Virus record (IMG/VR): IMGVR_UViG_3300006100_000108
Coordinates: 1-20,233 of that record
Length of the DNA stretch: 20,233 nucleotides
Reading direction: 5' to 3' (one strand)
Source: a virus
The position numbers were made by a program, and so were the translations under genes. Positions 1 through 7,430 of this stretch are shown piece after piece (the first letter of the stretch is position 1; the number at the start of each line of letters is the position of its first letter). The notes under the pieces are model-generated. The model had not been told where the DNA came from. It was given only the letters and a program-made list of their open reading frames with translations, and searched no databases.

Positions 1-1
1 A

Positions 2-385
2 GTTGGCAAAAAGTACCCACTCCTACCAGGAACCGTTAGCGTCAAGCAACTCTCAGGCGCCCTTGCAAAGTTTAGAAAGCAATACGCAACAACTCCATTG
101 ATTGAGTTAGAACTTCTGCGCCTGTTTATGGCAGATGAAAGCAACTTTAAAAACATCGGGGATGAAGCCCCATTCCTGTATAAGTTATATCTTTCTTCTT
201 TTGGCAAGAAGATGAACCAGGCAAGAGAGAACCTTGGACTTGCAAAAGTAACTTCCAAGGTAGAGACTACAGAAAGTGCAGCGACCCTTGTAGCCAGCGA
301 TGGTCGTGTATTCCAGAATTCACTATCTGGTAGAAAACAACTAGAACGACACGAAGCACGCCTAAAGGAGGCAAGCAATGGCTAA
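2..385 (+). CDS. Hypothetical phage protein, 5'-truncated by window edge
   Basis: The reading frame is open from base 2 to the TAA at 383-385, so the true start lies upstream and about 127 residues are visible. A TTG at 98 is in frame but has no reason to be the start, since coding continues before it. The visible part is a mixed helical protein with a basic C-terminal third (RKQLERHEARLKEA). It shows no catalytic motif, cysteine pair or membrane segment that I can see. It overlaps the next gene by 8 bases, which points to translational coupling. I do not recognise the family. Its position just upstream of the helicase loader suggests the early or replication transcript. Confidence 0.8.
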   Translation, partial: VGKKYPLLPGTVSVKQLSGALAKFRKQYATTPLIELELLRLFMADESNFKNIGDEAPFLYKLYLSSFGKKMNQARENLGLAKVTSKVETTESAATLVASDGRVFQNSLSGRKQLERHEARLKEASNG

Positions 386-689
386 AAAGAAATCAGCAGT
401 GTTCACTGCTTCAATCACACTCAATCCTGAAAAGGCTGGAGCATGGTTGGCTTATTACAATCTCACAACATTTGAAACTTCTAGCGCAGGATTAAATTCA
501 CTTCCTGACCAAGAAGGCAAAGGCGCACAAACAGCGTGGAAAAATGCTTCTGCTGCAAAGCGTTGGGTTAAAGAGATGGTTCTGCAAAACACAACTCGCA
601 AGAGTGTAAAGATGAATCCAACAAAGTTTAACGAGGCTGAAAAGCCAACAGCATTTGAAGGTCGTTTGGAGTTCAAGGTCGACGCATGA
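378..689 (+). CDS. Hypothetical protein, 103 aa
   Basis: The ATG at 378 is preceded by a near-perfect Shine-Dalgarno (AAAGGAGG, 363-370) at 7 bases, which fixes the start. The product is a basic soluble protein with a Lys-rich N-terminus (MAKKKS), a Trp- and Lys-containing middle (WKNASAAKRWVKEM) and a C-terminal strand-like tail ending in FEGRLEFKVDA. I see no known motif. It overlaps the previous gene by 8 bases and the next by ATGA. It is not recognised. A nucleic-acid-associated role is conceivable from its charge and its replication neighbours, but nothing in the sequence proves it. Confidence 0.8.
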   Translation: MAKKKSAVFTASITLNPEKAGAWLAYYNLTTFETSSAGLNSLPDQEGKGAQTAWKNASAAKRWVKEMVLQNTTRKSVKMNPTKFNEAEKPTAFEGRLEFKVDA

Positions 690-910
690 CTTTTGATTGG
701 AACGAAGACAACTGGGTGAAGCAAGAATATCCAAATAGATTTTTTCGCTGGTATGGAAACTTTATGGGAAAAATTGCTCATTGGTTTTTAATGCGTGCAT
801 TGCCATACCAAACTACGTACAGCGTTCCAAGAACTGATGACAGTCACGACTACGATTGGGAAAAACTTCATAGAGAATATTTAAAATGGAGGGAAGACAA
901 CGATGTATGA
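686..910 (+). CDS. Hypothetical aromatic-rich small protein, 74 aa
   Basis: The gene starts in an ATGA overlap with the upstream gene and ends 8 bases inside the helicase-loader gene. The product is unusually rich in Trp, Tyr and Phe (for example WNEDNW, RFFRWYGNFMGK, DYDWEKLHREYLKW). The stretch at residues 24-40 is hydrophobic and aromatic, but it is too short and too interrupted by charge to call a membrane segment with confidence. The family is not recognised. Its reading frame is supported by the tight overlaps on both sides and by continuity with the operon. Confidence 0.75.
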   Translation: MTFDWNEDNWVKQEYPNRFFRWYGNFMGKIAHWFLMRALPYQTTYSVPRTDDSHDYDWEKLHREYLKWREDNDV

Positions 911-1625
911 CATAAACACGTTATCGCCACTTAAGAAACATTGGTTACTTCGTACATCAAACATCCCTCGTAGATTTTTAGGTCTTGAGCCAGAAGACAT
1001 AGCCAATCACACTGGTCACTTCTCGCCAGAAGTGGGTAGTTGGATTGATGACACTGTTAGTGGGCAGGTTATCAAGCAGATTGGCAACATCGGCACCAAC
1101 GGTGTCGGTCTGTTGTTTGATGGCGGTCCTGGGATAGGCAAGACCACTCATGCGGTCGTGGCTGCTATGGAAGTTATTCGTCGCCTGCCAGACGAAGATG
1201 CCCTAGCAGCCAAGGCTCTTGGTATGAGTCCAACTGATTACGGATTAAGTGCACGTCCGATTTATTACATGACTTATCCAGAGTTCTTATCAAGAAAGAA
1301 ATCTACTTTTGATGCAGACCCTGAAGATAAGCGAAACATGGTTTATGAGTTAGACGGATTTCATGGGCGTTGTAAGTTTGATTGGCTTAATGTGCGTGTA
1401 TTAGTTATTGACGATTTAGGTAAAGAATATGGCTCTAAATACGATGATTCTTCTTTTGATGAAATTCTTCGTTTGCGTTATGACAAGGGCTTACCAACCA
1501 TTGTGACAACAAATGTTCGTCTTGAAGATTGGGAAGCAAATTACCGTGAAGCAATGTCGAGTTTCGCACACGAAGCCTTCATTAGAGTGCCTATAGTTGG
1601 TTCTGACCTACGAGGCGCCCAATGA
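903..1625 (+). CDS. DnaC/IstB-like AAA+ helicase loader
   Basis: This is an ATPase of the DnaC/DnaI/IstB group, which loads the replicative hexameric helicase onto DNA. The 240-residue length fits the family. Visible motifs are Walker A GGPGIGKT (residues 74-81), Walker B VLVIDD (166-171) and a sensor-1-like TTN (202-204) after a strand (LPTIVTTN). A C-terminal region follows with R228 as a possible arginine finger or sensor. The start has GGAGG upstream (888-892). The gene ends in an ATGA overlap with the SWIM protein, and the DnaB-like helicase it would serve lies about 0.7 kb downstream. The loader role is inferred from the family and from synteny. IstB-type transposition helpers share the fold, but no transposase is present. 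Confidence 0.9.
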   Translation: MYDINTLSPLKKHWLLRTSNIPRRFLGLEPEDIANHTGHFSPEVGSWIDDTVSGQVIKQIGNIGTNGVGLLFDGGPGIGKTTHAVVAAMEVIRRLPDEDALAAKALGMSPTDYGLSARPIYYMTYPEFLSRKKSTFDADPEDKRNMVYELDGFHGRCKFDWLNVRVLVIDDLGKEYGSKYDDSSFDEILRLRYDKGLPTIVTTNVRLEDWEANYREAMSSFAHEAFIRVPIVGSDLRGAQ

Positions 1626-1930
1626 AAGGTATGAGCATGGATACACCGTGGAGAACGGTCCAAATGTTCCTCTCTGCCCAAGGTGCTGGTGTTTTTGAAG
1701 TTGAGATTGATACCGATACAAAAGAGACTCGTTGTAATTGTCCTGTCTATATTAAACGCGGGTCTTGCAAACATATTCTTTTTGTAAATTTAAAGATGAG
1801 ACTAAACGATGGTCATTACTCAATTACAATTCCAGGAGAAGTCCCAGAAGAACTTGCTTTGGTTGCCAGTGAAGACCCTAAGAAGTTTCGTGAATTTATT
1901 CTTAAGTACGCTACAGTAGAGGTAATATGA
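1622..1930 (+). CDS. SWIM-type zinc-finger protein
   Basis: This 102-residue protein carries a C-x-C-x8-C-x-H arrangement (C38, C40, C49, H51) in RCNCPVYIKRGSCKHILF. That is the signature of the SWIM zinc finger, a DNA- or protein-binding module also found in SWI2/SNF2 ATPases, MuDR transposases and recombination mediators of the Shu type. Around it is a small N-terminal strand-rich part and a C-terminal helical tail. It is joined by ATGA overlaps to the helicase loader before it and to the unknown gene after it. It therefore probably acts in replication or recombination, perhaps as a partner of the SNF2-type ATPase encoded downstream. That partnership is inference. Confidence 0.75.
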   Translation: MKGMSMDTPWRTVQMFLSAQGAGVFEVEIDTDTKETRCNCPVYIKRGSCKHILFVNLKMRLNDGHYSITIPGEVPEELALVASEDPKKFREFILKYATVEVI

Positions 1931-2343
1931 AAAACGGAGACATATCCAATGTCTCCTCACCACAGGTAATTTGCGCCACTGATGTGGTCTGTCAGTTATT
2001 GACAGAGGAGACAAAGAAATTTCTTTCTACAAAAGTAGAGAGCAAAATAGGGCAAATCAATTTGCTTGCTGCAAACAAGTTGTGGAACCTTGCTAACAAT
2101 TATGGTATCTCACTAGAGTTGGCTGGATTTGAAAGCGAAGGTTGGACAGAACAACTTCTTGAGAAAGCATTTGAAAAACTTGAACGCCGTGTAGTTAATC
2201 CATTTAACTATTGGCAACTTTACGAAGATGTGGATGAATTGGTAGGCATGCTACCGTACCGTCCTAATCTAAAGGGCGTAATAGACATACCAGGCCGAGT
2301 TGCGCGATATGGGTCAGCAGGAGTAGAACTAGACAACTTGTAA
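1927..2343 (+). CDS. Hypothetical protein between loader and helicase, 138 aa
   Basis: The ATG lies in an ATGA overlap with the SWIM gene, with GAGG upstream (1919-1922). The product is mostly helical. It has a Thr/Ser/Val-rich N-terminus with two cysteines (C16, C22), a central amphipathic segment and a short C-terminal IPGRVARYGSAG loop. No recognised domain is visible. It sits between the helicase loader and the DnaB-like helicase in one tightly packed transcript, so a role in the primosome is plausible. The sequence itself does not show one. Confidence 0.8.
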   Translation: MKNGDISNVSSPQVICATDVVCQLLTEETKKFLSTKVESKIGQINLLAANKLWNLANNYGISLELAGFESEGWTEQLLEKAFEKLERRVVNPFNYWQLYEDVDELVGMLPYRPNLKGVIDIPGRVARYGSAGVELDNL

Positions 2344-2354
2344 GAGGGGGAGCA

Positions 2355-3614
2355 GTGGCAGCAGAAAAATTTAGTAACGAACATCGGCTACTTAGTCGCA
2401 TCATTAAGACTCGTGAGATAACGTCAGTACTACAACGTGGCGTTAATGAATCTTGGTTCTTAGACGATGCTGACCGCAAAGTATGGGCGTTTGTTAGAAA
2501 GCATTACGCTGAATACAGCGAAGTTCCTTCAGAAGTAGTTGTTAACGACCATTACCCAAATTATCTTGTTTTAGATTTTGAAGATACAACCGAATATTTG
2601 CTAGATACGTTGGTGGAGTTTCGCCGTCGTATGCTTACTCGACAAGGTTTAGAAGCAGCAGTTGAAAATCTTCAGTCACAAGACCACGAAGCCGCTTTGC
2701 TTTCGATGGAACAAACCATTACACGAGTTAATGAACAAGGCATCTCTGGAACTCATGAGATTGACCTTAGTAAAAACACTGAAGAACGTTATAAAAGTTA
2801 CCAGTCTTTACAGAACAATGATTTCTTAGGTATTCCAACTGGGTTTACAAAAGTTGATGAAGCAACCGCAGGACTGCAAGGCGGACAACTTATTACGATT
2901 ATTGCCCCTCCTAAAACTGGTAAATCACAAATTGCTTTGCAAATGGCTATAAATGTTCACCAACAAGGGTATACCCCTATGTTTCAATCATTTGAGATGA
3001 ATAACCACGAGCAACAACAGCGTCACGACGCTATGCGTGCCCACGTTGACCACAATAGGTTGCGTAGAGGAAAGTTGTTACCAGAAGAAGAGTCTAGATA
3101 TATAGACACTTTGAATGAGATGGAAAAAGAACACTCTTTTCATCTTGTAGATGCAGTACATGGAATTACTGTCTCAGCACTTGCAGCAAAAATTGAACAG
3201 ACTAAACCAGACATTGTCTTTGTAGATGGTGTGTATTTGATGTTAGATGAAATTACAGGAGAGATGAATACTCCTCAAGCCATTACTAACATTACTCGCG
3301 CAATGAAGCGGTTAGCACAGCGCGTTAATAAACCAGTTATTATCACTACTCAAACACTTCTTTGGAAAATGCGTGCAGGAAAAGTTACTGCCGATTCTAT
3401 TGGTTACTCCTCTTCTTTCTTTCAAGATTCAGATGTCATTCTTGGTTTAGAACCAATTGAAGAAGACGATGGAATTCGTAATTTAAAAGTTGTTGCTAGT
3501 CGTAACTGTGGTCCAGCAGAAACTGCTTTGACTTGGCGTTGGGAGACAGGTTGCTTCCATGATGAGTCACAGATGATTAAATGCGTTCATTGTGCTAAGT
3601 GGTCATCTAGATGA
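2355..3614 (+). CDS. dnaB: DnaB-like replicative DNA helicase
   Basis: This is a RecA-fold hexameric helicase that unwinds the fork 5'-3'. It is 419 residues, a little shorter than bacterial DnaB. The N-terminal helical domain (about 1-130) matches the DnaB N-domain layout (HRLLSRIIKTREI). The motor domain carries Walker A APPKTGKS (184-191), the catalytic glutamate in QSFEM (E214), Walker B IVFVD (287-291) and an H3-type glutamine in TTQT (Q333). The GTG start at 2355 is supported by the AGAGGGGGA immediately upstream. The C-terminus is unusual: C400, H402, C410 and C413 could form a metal site. It overlaps the primase gene by ATGA, the classical helicase-primase pairing. Confidence 0.93.
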   Translation: MAAEKFSNEHRLLSRIIKTREITSVLQRGVNESWFLDDADRKVWAFVRKHYAEYSEVPSEVVVNDHYPNYLVLDFEDTTEYLLDTLVEFRRRMLTRQGLEAAVENLQSQDHEAALLSMEQTITRVNEQGISGTHEIDLSKNTEERYKSYQSLQNNDFLGIPTGFTKVDEATAGLQGGQLITIIAPPKTGKSQIALQMAINVHQQGYTPMFQSFEMNNHEQQQRHDAMRAHVDHNRLRRGKLLPEEESRYIDTLNEMEKEHSFHLVDAVHGITVSALAAKIEQTKPDIVFVDGVYLMLDEITGEMNTPQAITNITRAMKRLAQRVNKPVIITTQTLLWKMRAGKVTADSIGYSSSFFQDSDVILGLEPIEEDDGIRNLKVVASRNCGPAETALTWRWETGCFHDESQMIKCVHCAKWSSR

Positions 3615-4549
3615 TTGACATTGAAAAGGTTCTTCTTTCTCTTGATATAAGCCTTGTCTCACAACGTGGTGAAGAAGTTCAAGGGTTGTGCCCAATGCAT
3701 AAAGCACGTACAGGTAAGGAAGACCATAACCCATCTTGGTGGATTAATTCTGAGACAGGTGCTCACATTTGTTTTTCGTGTGGGTATAAAGGAAACATTT
3801 ACACACTTGTTGCAGATATTAAAGGTATGGATTACTTTGACGCAAAAGATTATGTTAATGCAAGTCCCGAATTAGACATTGATGTGTTGTTAAAGCGTAT
3901 CCGTGAGTTGCCACAATACATCCCCGCTGAAGAGCCACTGACAATGTCTGAAGCACGATTAGCAGTATTTACAGACCCACCAGAAAACGAACTACGGAAG
4001 AGGTTCATTAATGCAGACTCAGCAAAACACCACGGCATCCTCTGGGATACCAAGCATAACTCGTGGATTCTCCCTATCCGTGACCCGAACGATTACAGTC
4101 TCTGGGGATGGCAAGAGAAAGGAGCAAGTGGTCGTTTCTTTAAAAACCAACCAGCAGGGGTTAAAAAATCACGTACTGTATTCGGAGTCGAGGTCATGGC
4201 AACAGACATCCTTGTCGTTGTCGAATCCCCTTTAGATGTTGCACGGTTAGCATCTGCTGGAGTTGGCGGTGCTATCTCTACTTACGGAGCAATTTTAAGT
4301 GAAGAACAAGCCAAGATTATGAGACGTGCAGAGAAAGTTATTGCAGCATTTGATAAAGACGAGGCTGGTAAAAAAGCATGCGAACAAATGCGTGGATATG
4401 CACGTAAATATGGTTTAGAACTTTCTTACTTTAATTACACAGGCATTGATGTTAAAGACCCAGGAGATATGACTGTAGATGAAATTCATCGTGGGATAGA
4501 AACAGCAAGAGACGTTATTTACGGAAAAAAAGCATACGCATGGTCTTAG
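3611..4549 (+). CDS. dnaG: DnaG-type primase (CHC2 zinc finger and TOPRIM)
   Basis: This enzyme synthesises RNA primers for lagging-strand replication. The N-terminal zinc-binding domain has C27, H30, C54 and C57 (CPMH ... CFSC), the CHC2 type. The TOPRIM domain shows the conserved glutamate in VVVESPLDV (E205) and the D-x-D motif in AAFDKDEAG (D248, D250). At 312 residues it is compact and appears to lack the long C-terminal helicase-binding domain of bacterial DnaG. The helicase interface must therefore differ. It starts in an ATGA overlap with the DnaB-like helicase and overlaps the zinc-ribbon gene by 10 bases, so the three are probably co-translated. Confidence 0.92.
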   Translation: MIDIEKVLLSLDISLVSQRGEEVQGLCPMHKARTGKEDHNPSWWINSETGAHICFSCGYKGNIYTLVADIKGMDYFDAKDYVNASPELDIDVLLKRIRELPQYIPAEEPLTMSEARLAVFTDPPENELRKRFINADSAKHHGILWDTKHNSWILPIRDPNDYSLWGWQEKGASGRFFKNQPAGVKKSRTVFGVEVMATDILVVVESPLDVARLASAGVGGAISTYGAILSEEQAKIMRRAEKVIAAFDKDEAGKKACEQMRGYARKYGLELSYFNYTGIDVKDPGDMTVDEIHRGIETARDVIYGKKAYAWS

Positions 4550-4728
4550 ATGCTCGTGGAGTTCCTACACACGCTTGCCCAAATTGTGGTCATTTAATTT
4601 TTCGTATAAAGGCAATTTTTGAAAATGGAGATATTTCTTTGTGGTTTACTGACGCTGAGTGTGATGATTGTGGGGCTTTATTAACCGCACCAACCCCAGT
4701 AGATGGAGTTGAGTTTCATGGCATTTAA
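4540..4728 (+). CDS. Small zinc-ribbon protein, 62 aa
   Basis: Two CxxC pairs (C13-C16 in CPNC, C41-C44 in CDDC) are separated by a strand-rich segment, the layout of a zinc ribbon. There is no catalytic motif. The gene overlaps the primase by 10 bases and the SNF2-type ATPase by 11. Such ribbons are often single-stranded nucleic acid or protein adaptors, so it may dock onto the primase or the ATPase, but that is inference. The translation start is weakly supported, with only A-rich sequence upstream. It may rely on translational coupling. Confidence 0.8.
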   Translation: MVLDARGVPTHACPNCGHLIFRIKAIFENGDISLWFTDAECDDCGALLTAPTPVDGVEFHGI

Positions 4729-6352
4729 AGGAACATTGTTACCTTATCAACCAGAGGCTGTTGACAAAATGGTTGCTAGAAAGAAGATGTTAGTAGCCTA
4801 TGAAATGGGTCTTGGAAAGACTGTCTTGACTATTGCTGCTATTGAAAAACTTAAAGAAGAAGGCGCTATTACAAAACCAGTTCTTGTTATTGCTTTAGCA
4901 AGTTTAAAGTATCAATGGGAAAAGGAAATACACAAGTTCTCTGATGCAGGTGCAACAGTTATTGATGGGTCAAAATCTACTCGACACATTCGTTGGTCAA
5001 GGGATATGGATTGGGAAAACCATACCGATTATGAGATTTGCAATTACGAAACAATAGTTGCTGATTGGGAATTGATTAAAGATTACGAGTGGGGAGCCAT
5101 AATTTGTGATGAAGCGACTGCTATTAAAGGATTTAAGTCTAAGCGTTCTAAGGCTGTAAAGAAGTTATCTCAAGATGTTCCTATTAGATTTGCTTTAACA
5201 GGTACTCCAATTGAAAACGGCCGTCCTGAAGAGTTATATAGCATTATGCAGTTTGTGGATGAAAAAGTATTAGGTCGGTTTGATTTGTTTGACCAAACGT
5301 TTATTGTTCGTAATCATTTTGGAGGAGTACAACGGTACAGAAATTTGCCCTTGTTTCATGAAAAAATGAAAGCATCATCCGTACGTAAAACTCAAAAAGA
5401 TGCAGACGTTGCTCCTTATCTTCCAGAAACAATCCATTACGACCCAATATTTGTGCACTTAGATAAAAAATCAGCCGAATTATATGACCGCATTTCAACA
5501 GATTTATTTACAGAATTAACAGAAGCCCAAGCACTTATGGGTTCTTCTTTTTCTTTAGAAGCGCACTATGGGCATGGATACCAACAAGGAAGCGCAGCAG
5601 ATGAATTGCGTGGAAGTATCATGTCTAAGATAACCGCTCTTAGAATGCTTGTAGACCACCCACAACTGTTAGTTAACAGCGTTGATAAGTTTAAGAATGG
5701 CTGGCAAGTTGTGGATGAAGACACTTCAGTCAATATTGAGGGCTCACGAGGTGGAAGTGCTTACTTGGCTGGATTGTCAGATGCAGGTGCTCTGGATGAC
5801 CTCAGCAAAAAATCGCCCAAATTAGATACAACCATTGAATATGTAATGGACCATCTAGAGATTGATGAAAACTCAAAGGTAGTTATCTTTACTTGCTACC
5901 TGGGTATGTTGCCAATAATTCAAGACATTTTGACTCAAAAGAAGATAGAAAGCAGAACTTACTCAGGTCAGATGAATGCCAACCAAAAAGAAACGGCTAA
6001 GACAGAGTTTCAAACGTCTAAAGAAGTTAGAGTTCTTATTTCTACAGACGCAGGAGGTTACGGTGTCGATTTGCCCCAGGCTAACTTACTAGTAAACTAT
6101 GACTTACCTTGGGCATCTGGAACTGCAGTACAAAGGAACTCAAGAATTCGTCGCGCTTCTAGCACGTGGAAAAGCGTCGTAATCCAAGACTTCCTTGTAG
6201 ACGGTTCTATAGAGGAGCGGCAATACCAGATGCTCAATCAAAAGAACGCTGTAGCAGACGCTGTTATGGACGGAGAAGGCATTAACGTTCGGGGTGGAGT
6301 TGATTTAACGGTAGGTAGTTTGTTAAAGTTCATACAGGAAAACAAAAAGTAA
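4718..6352 (+). CDS. SNF2-family SF2 helicase/ATPase
   Basis: This is a superfamily 2 DNA translocase of the SWI2/SNF2 type, 544 residues, with both RecA lobes. Motif I is EMGLGKT (29-35), motif II is DEAT within IICDEATAIKG (131-134) and motif III is LTGTPIENG (160-168). Motif V is STDAGGYGVDL (442-452) and motif VI is QRNSRIRRA (472-480). I chose the ATG at 4718 because GGAG lies 9 bases before it (4705-4708). An in-frame ATG at 4703 would add five residues but has no ribosome site. Its place beside the primase and polymerase genes suggests fork remodelling, branch migration or recombination. Many actinophages carry such an ATPase in their replication region. Confidence 0.9.
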   Translation: MAFKGTLLPYQPEAVDKMVARKKMLVAYEMGLGKTVLTIAAIEKLKEEGAITKPVLVIALASLKYQWEKEIHKFSDAGATVIDGSKSTRHIRWSRDMDWENHTDYEICNYETIVADWELIKDYEWGAIICDEATAIKGFKSKRSKAVKKLSQDVPIRFALTGTPIENGRPEELYSIMQFVDEKVLGRFDLFDQTFIVRNHFGGVQRYRNLPLFHEKMKASSVRKTQKDADVAPYLPETIHYDPIFVHLDKKSAELYDRISTDLFTELTEAQALMGSSFSLEAHYGHGYQQGSAADELRGSIMSKITALRMLVDHPQLLVNSVDKFKNGWQVVDEDTSVNIEGSRGGSAYLAGLSDAGALDDLSKKSPKLDTTIEYVMDHLEIDENSKVVIFTCYLGMLPIIQDILTQKKIESRTYSGQMNANQKETAKTEFQTSKEVRVLISTDAGGYGVDLPQANLLVNYDLPWASGTAVQRNSRIRRASSTWKSVVIQDFLVDGSIEERQYQMLNQKNAVADAVMDGEGINVRGGVDLTVGSLLKFIQENKK

Positions 6353-6362
6353 GAGGGGAAAA

Positions 6363-6803
6363 ATGGCAAGAGTTAAAGAATCCGAACCAAGGTTTGCTAA
6401 TCAAGATGACTTAATTAGCCAAACAAAACAGTATTCGTTTCTTAAATCACAACTTGATTATTTAGAAAAACAACAAAAAGAACTTCGCGCTAAGTTGTTT
6501 GAGGTTCTTGATGAAAACGGTGAGCCAGATTCTAAAGGCAACATTGTTTTAGAGTTACCACAAGATGTAGACGGCTACGTTGCACTAACAAAACAACGTC
6601 GTACACTTCGCAAGATTGATGAAGCCGCTGCTGAAGAAATCATTGCTCAAAAAGGTTTAGAAGAAACTTTGTACAAAACCATTCGCGTTGTTGATGAAGA
6701 TGCTCTCATGGCTGCTTTGTACAGTGATGAACTTACTGCAGAAGAGATTGAACTTATGTACCCACAAACAATTACGTGGGCATTGATTTTAAGTAAGAAG
6801 TAA
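6363..6803 (+). CDS. Coiled-coil protein of unknown function, 146 aa
   Basis: There is a strong Shine-Dalgarno (GAGGGG, 6353-6358) just before the ATG. Residues about 18-50 (FLKSQLDYLEKQQKELRAKLFEVL is the core) form a clear heptad-like coiled coil. A beta-containing middle (GNIVLELPQDVDGY) and an acidic helical C-terminal half follow. The whole protein is charged and soluble, with no enzyme motif. The family is not recognised with a function. Coiled-coil proteins next to phage helicases sometimes act as accessory or nuclease-inhibitor proteins (Gam-like), but similarity to Gam is not evident here. Confidence 0.8.
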   Translation: MARVKESEPRFANQDDLISQTKQYSFLKSQLDYLEKQQKELRAKLFEVLDENGEPDSKGNIVLELPQDVDGYVALTKQRRTLRKIDEAAAEEIIAQKGLEETLYKTIRVVDEDALMAALYSDELTAEEIELMYPQTITWALILSKK

Positions 6804-6805
6804 TT

Positions 6806-6931
6806 GTGAAATGTTACGTTGATGGATGTTTAAATCCAGTTAAGTGGCGTGTTTGGATAGACGATTCTTTGTGTTGTGATGACCATGCAGAAGATATTGG
6901 TAGTTATGTAGAACAGTTAGAGAGTAATTAA
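6806..6931 (+). CDS. Cys-rich mini-protein (putative zinc-binding), 41 aa
   Basis: A GTG at 6806 opens a frame of 41 codons ending in TAA at 6929-6931. It begins 2 bases after the previous stop, and its stop shares a base with the next gene's ATG (TAATG). It therefore fills the gap exactly. The protein has C3, C8, C23, C24 and H27 (MKCYVDGC ... CCDDH), a plausible zinc-binding set, then an acidic helix. It is too short for most gene callers. The function is unknown. The cysteine pattern and perfect fit make it credible. Confidence 0.65.
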   Translation: MKCYVDGCLNPVKWRVWIDDSLCCDDHAEDIGSYVEQLESN

Positions 6932-7416
6932 TGCCTGGCTTACGTGGGGAAGACGAGATAGCAGCAGCCTTTGCTGACCTCGAATATGTTCCTGGGTCAA
7001 AACGTAAACGCCGTGAAGCAGACCCAAAAGTTTCCCGCAAAAAAGTGGGAGAAACAAATGGTTGGGATGAACACCCAATCAGCAAAACATTAGGTGGACA
7101 AGATGTTGAAGTGTTTACTATCAGTGCTTTAGCAAAAGCATTAGAGAAAAACATTGTGACAGTTCGCCTATGGGAGCGCAAAGGATACATTCCGCGAGCG
7201 CCTTACCGTTTAAGGTCAAAGACTTTAAACAACAGTAAGACGGGAGGGAATCGGGTGTATACCCGCGCTCTTATTGAAGTCACGATAGAGGAGTTTTCCA
7301 AACGTGGCTTAATCGGCTCCGACCGTGTAGAGTGGAGCCAACTTGAAGACCTGACAGATGCTTTAGTAAGGCGCTGGAAGGACATCACTGCCAAAGAGAG
7401 CCAAAGTGCCTCATGA
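6931..7416 (+). CDS. MerR-type helix-turn-helix DNA-binding protein
   Basis: A charged, flexible N-terminal arm (about 1-58, rich in Lys/Arg at 23-39) is followed by a winged helix-turn-helix resembling MerR/excisionase domains. It has FTISALAKALEKN (about 62-74), TVRLWERKGYIPRAPYR (77-93) with the WE-x-x-G-x-I-P turn, and a wing with an R-V-Y strand. A helical C-terminus follows. There is no metal-binding effector domain. It is most likely a site-specific DNA-binding protein: a transcription regulator or an origin/recombination architectural factor. It starts on the shared base of a TAATG junction and precedes the ssDNA-binding protein. Confidence 0.8.
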   Translation: MPGLRGEDEIAAAFADLEYVPGSKRKRREADPKVSRKKVGETNGWDEHPISKTLGGQDVEVFTISALAKALEKNIVTVRLWERKGYIPRAPYRLRSKTLNNSKTGGNRVYTRALIEVTIEEFSKRGLIGSDRVEWSQLEDLTDALVRRWKDITAKESQSAS

Positions 7417-7430
7417 CCCAAAGGAAAAAA

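Noticed and set aside
1999-2027. Perfect TTGACA inside the gene at 1927
   Set aside because: No -10-like element occurs at 16-18 bases, and it is internal to a packed operon. Other TTGACA matches (3615, 4760) fail the same test.
6840-7190. 116-codon open frame on the - strand
   Set aside because: It is antisense to the 41-codon gene and the MerR-like gene, whose motifs and overlaps are convincing.
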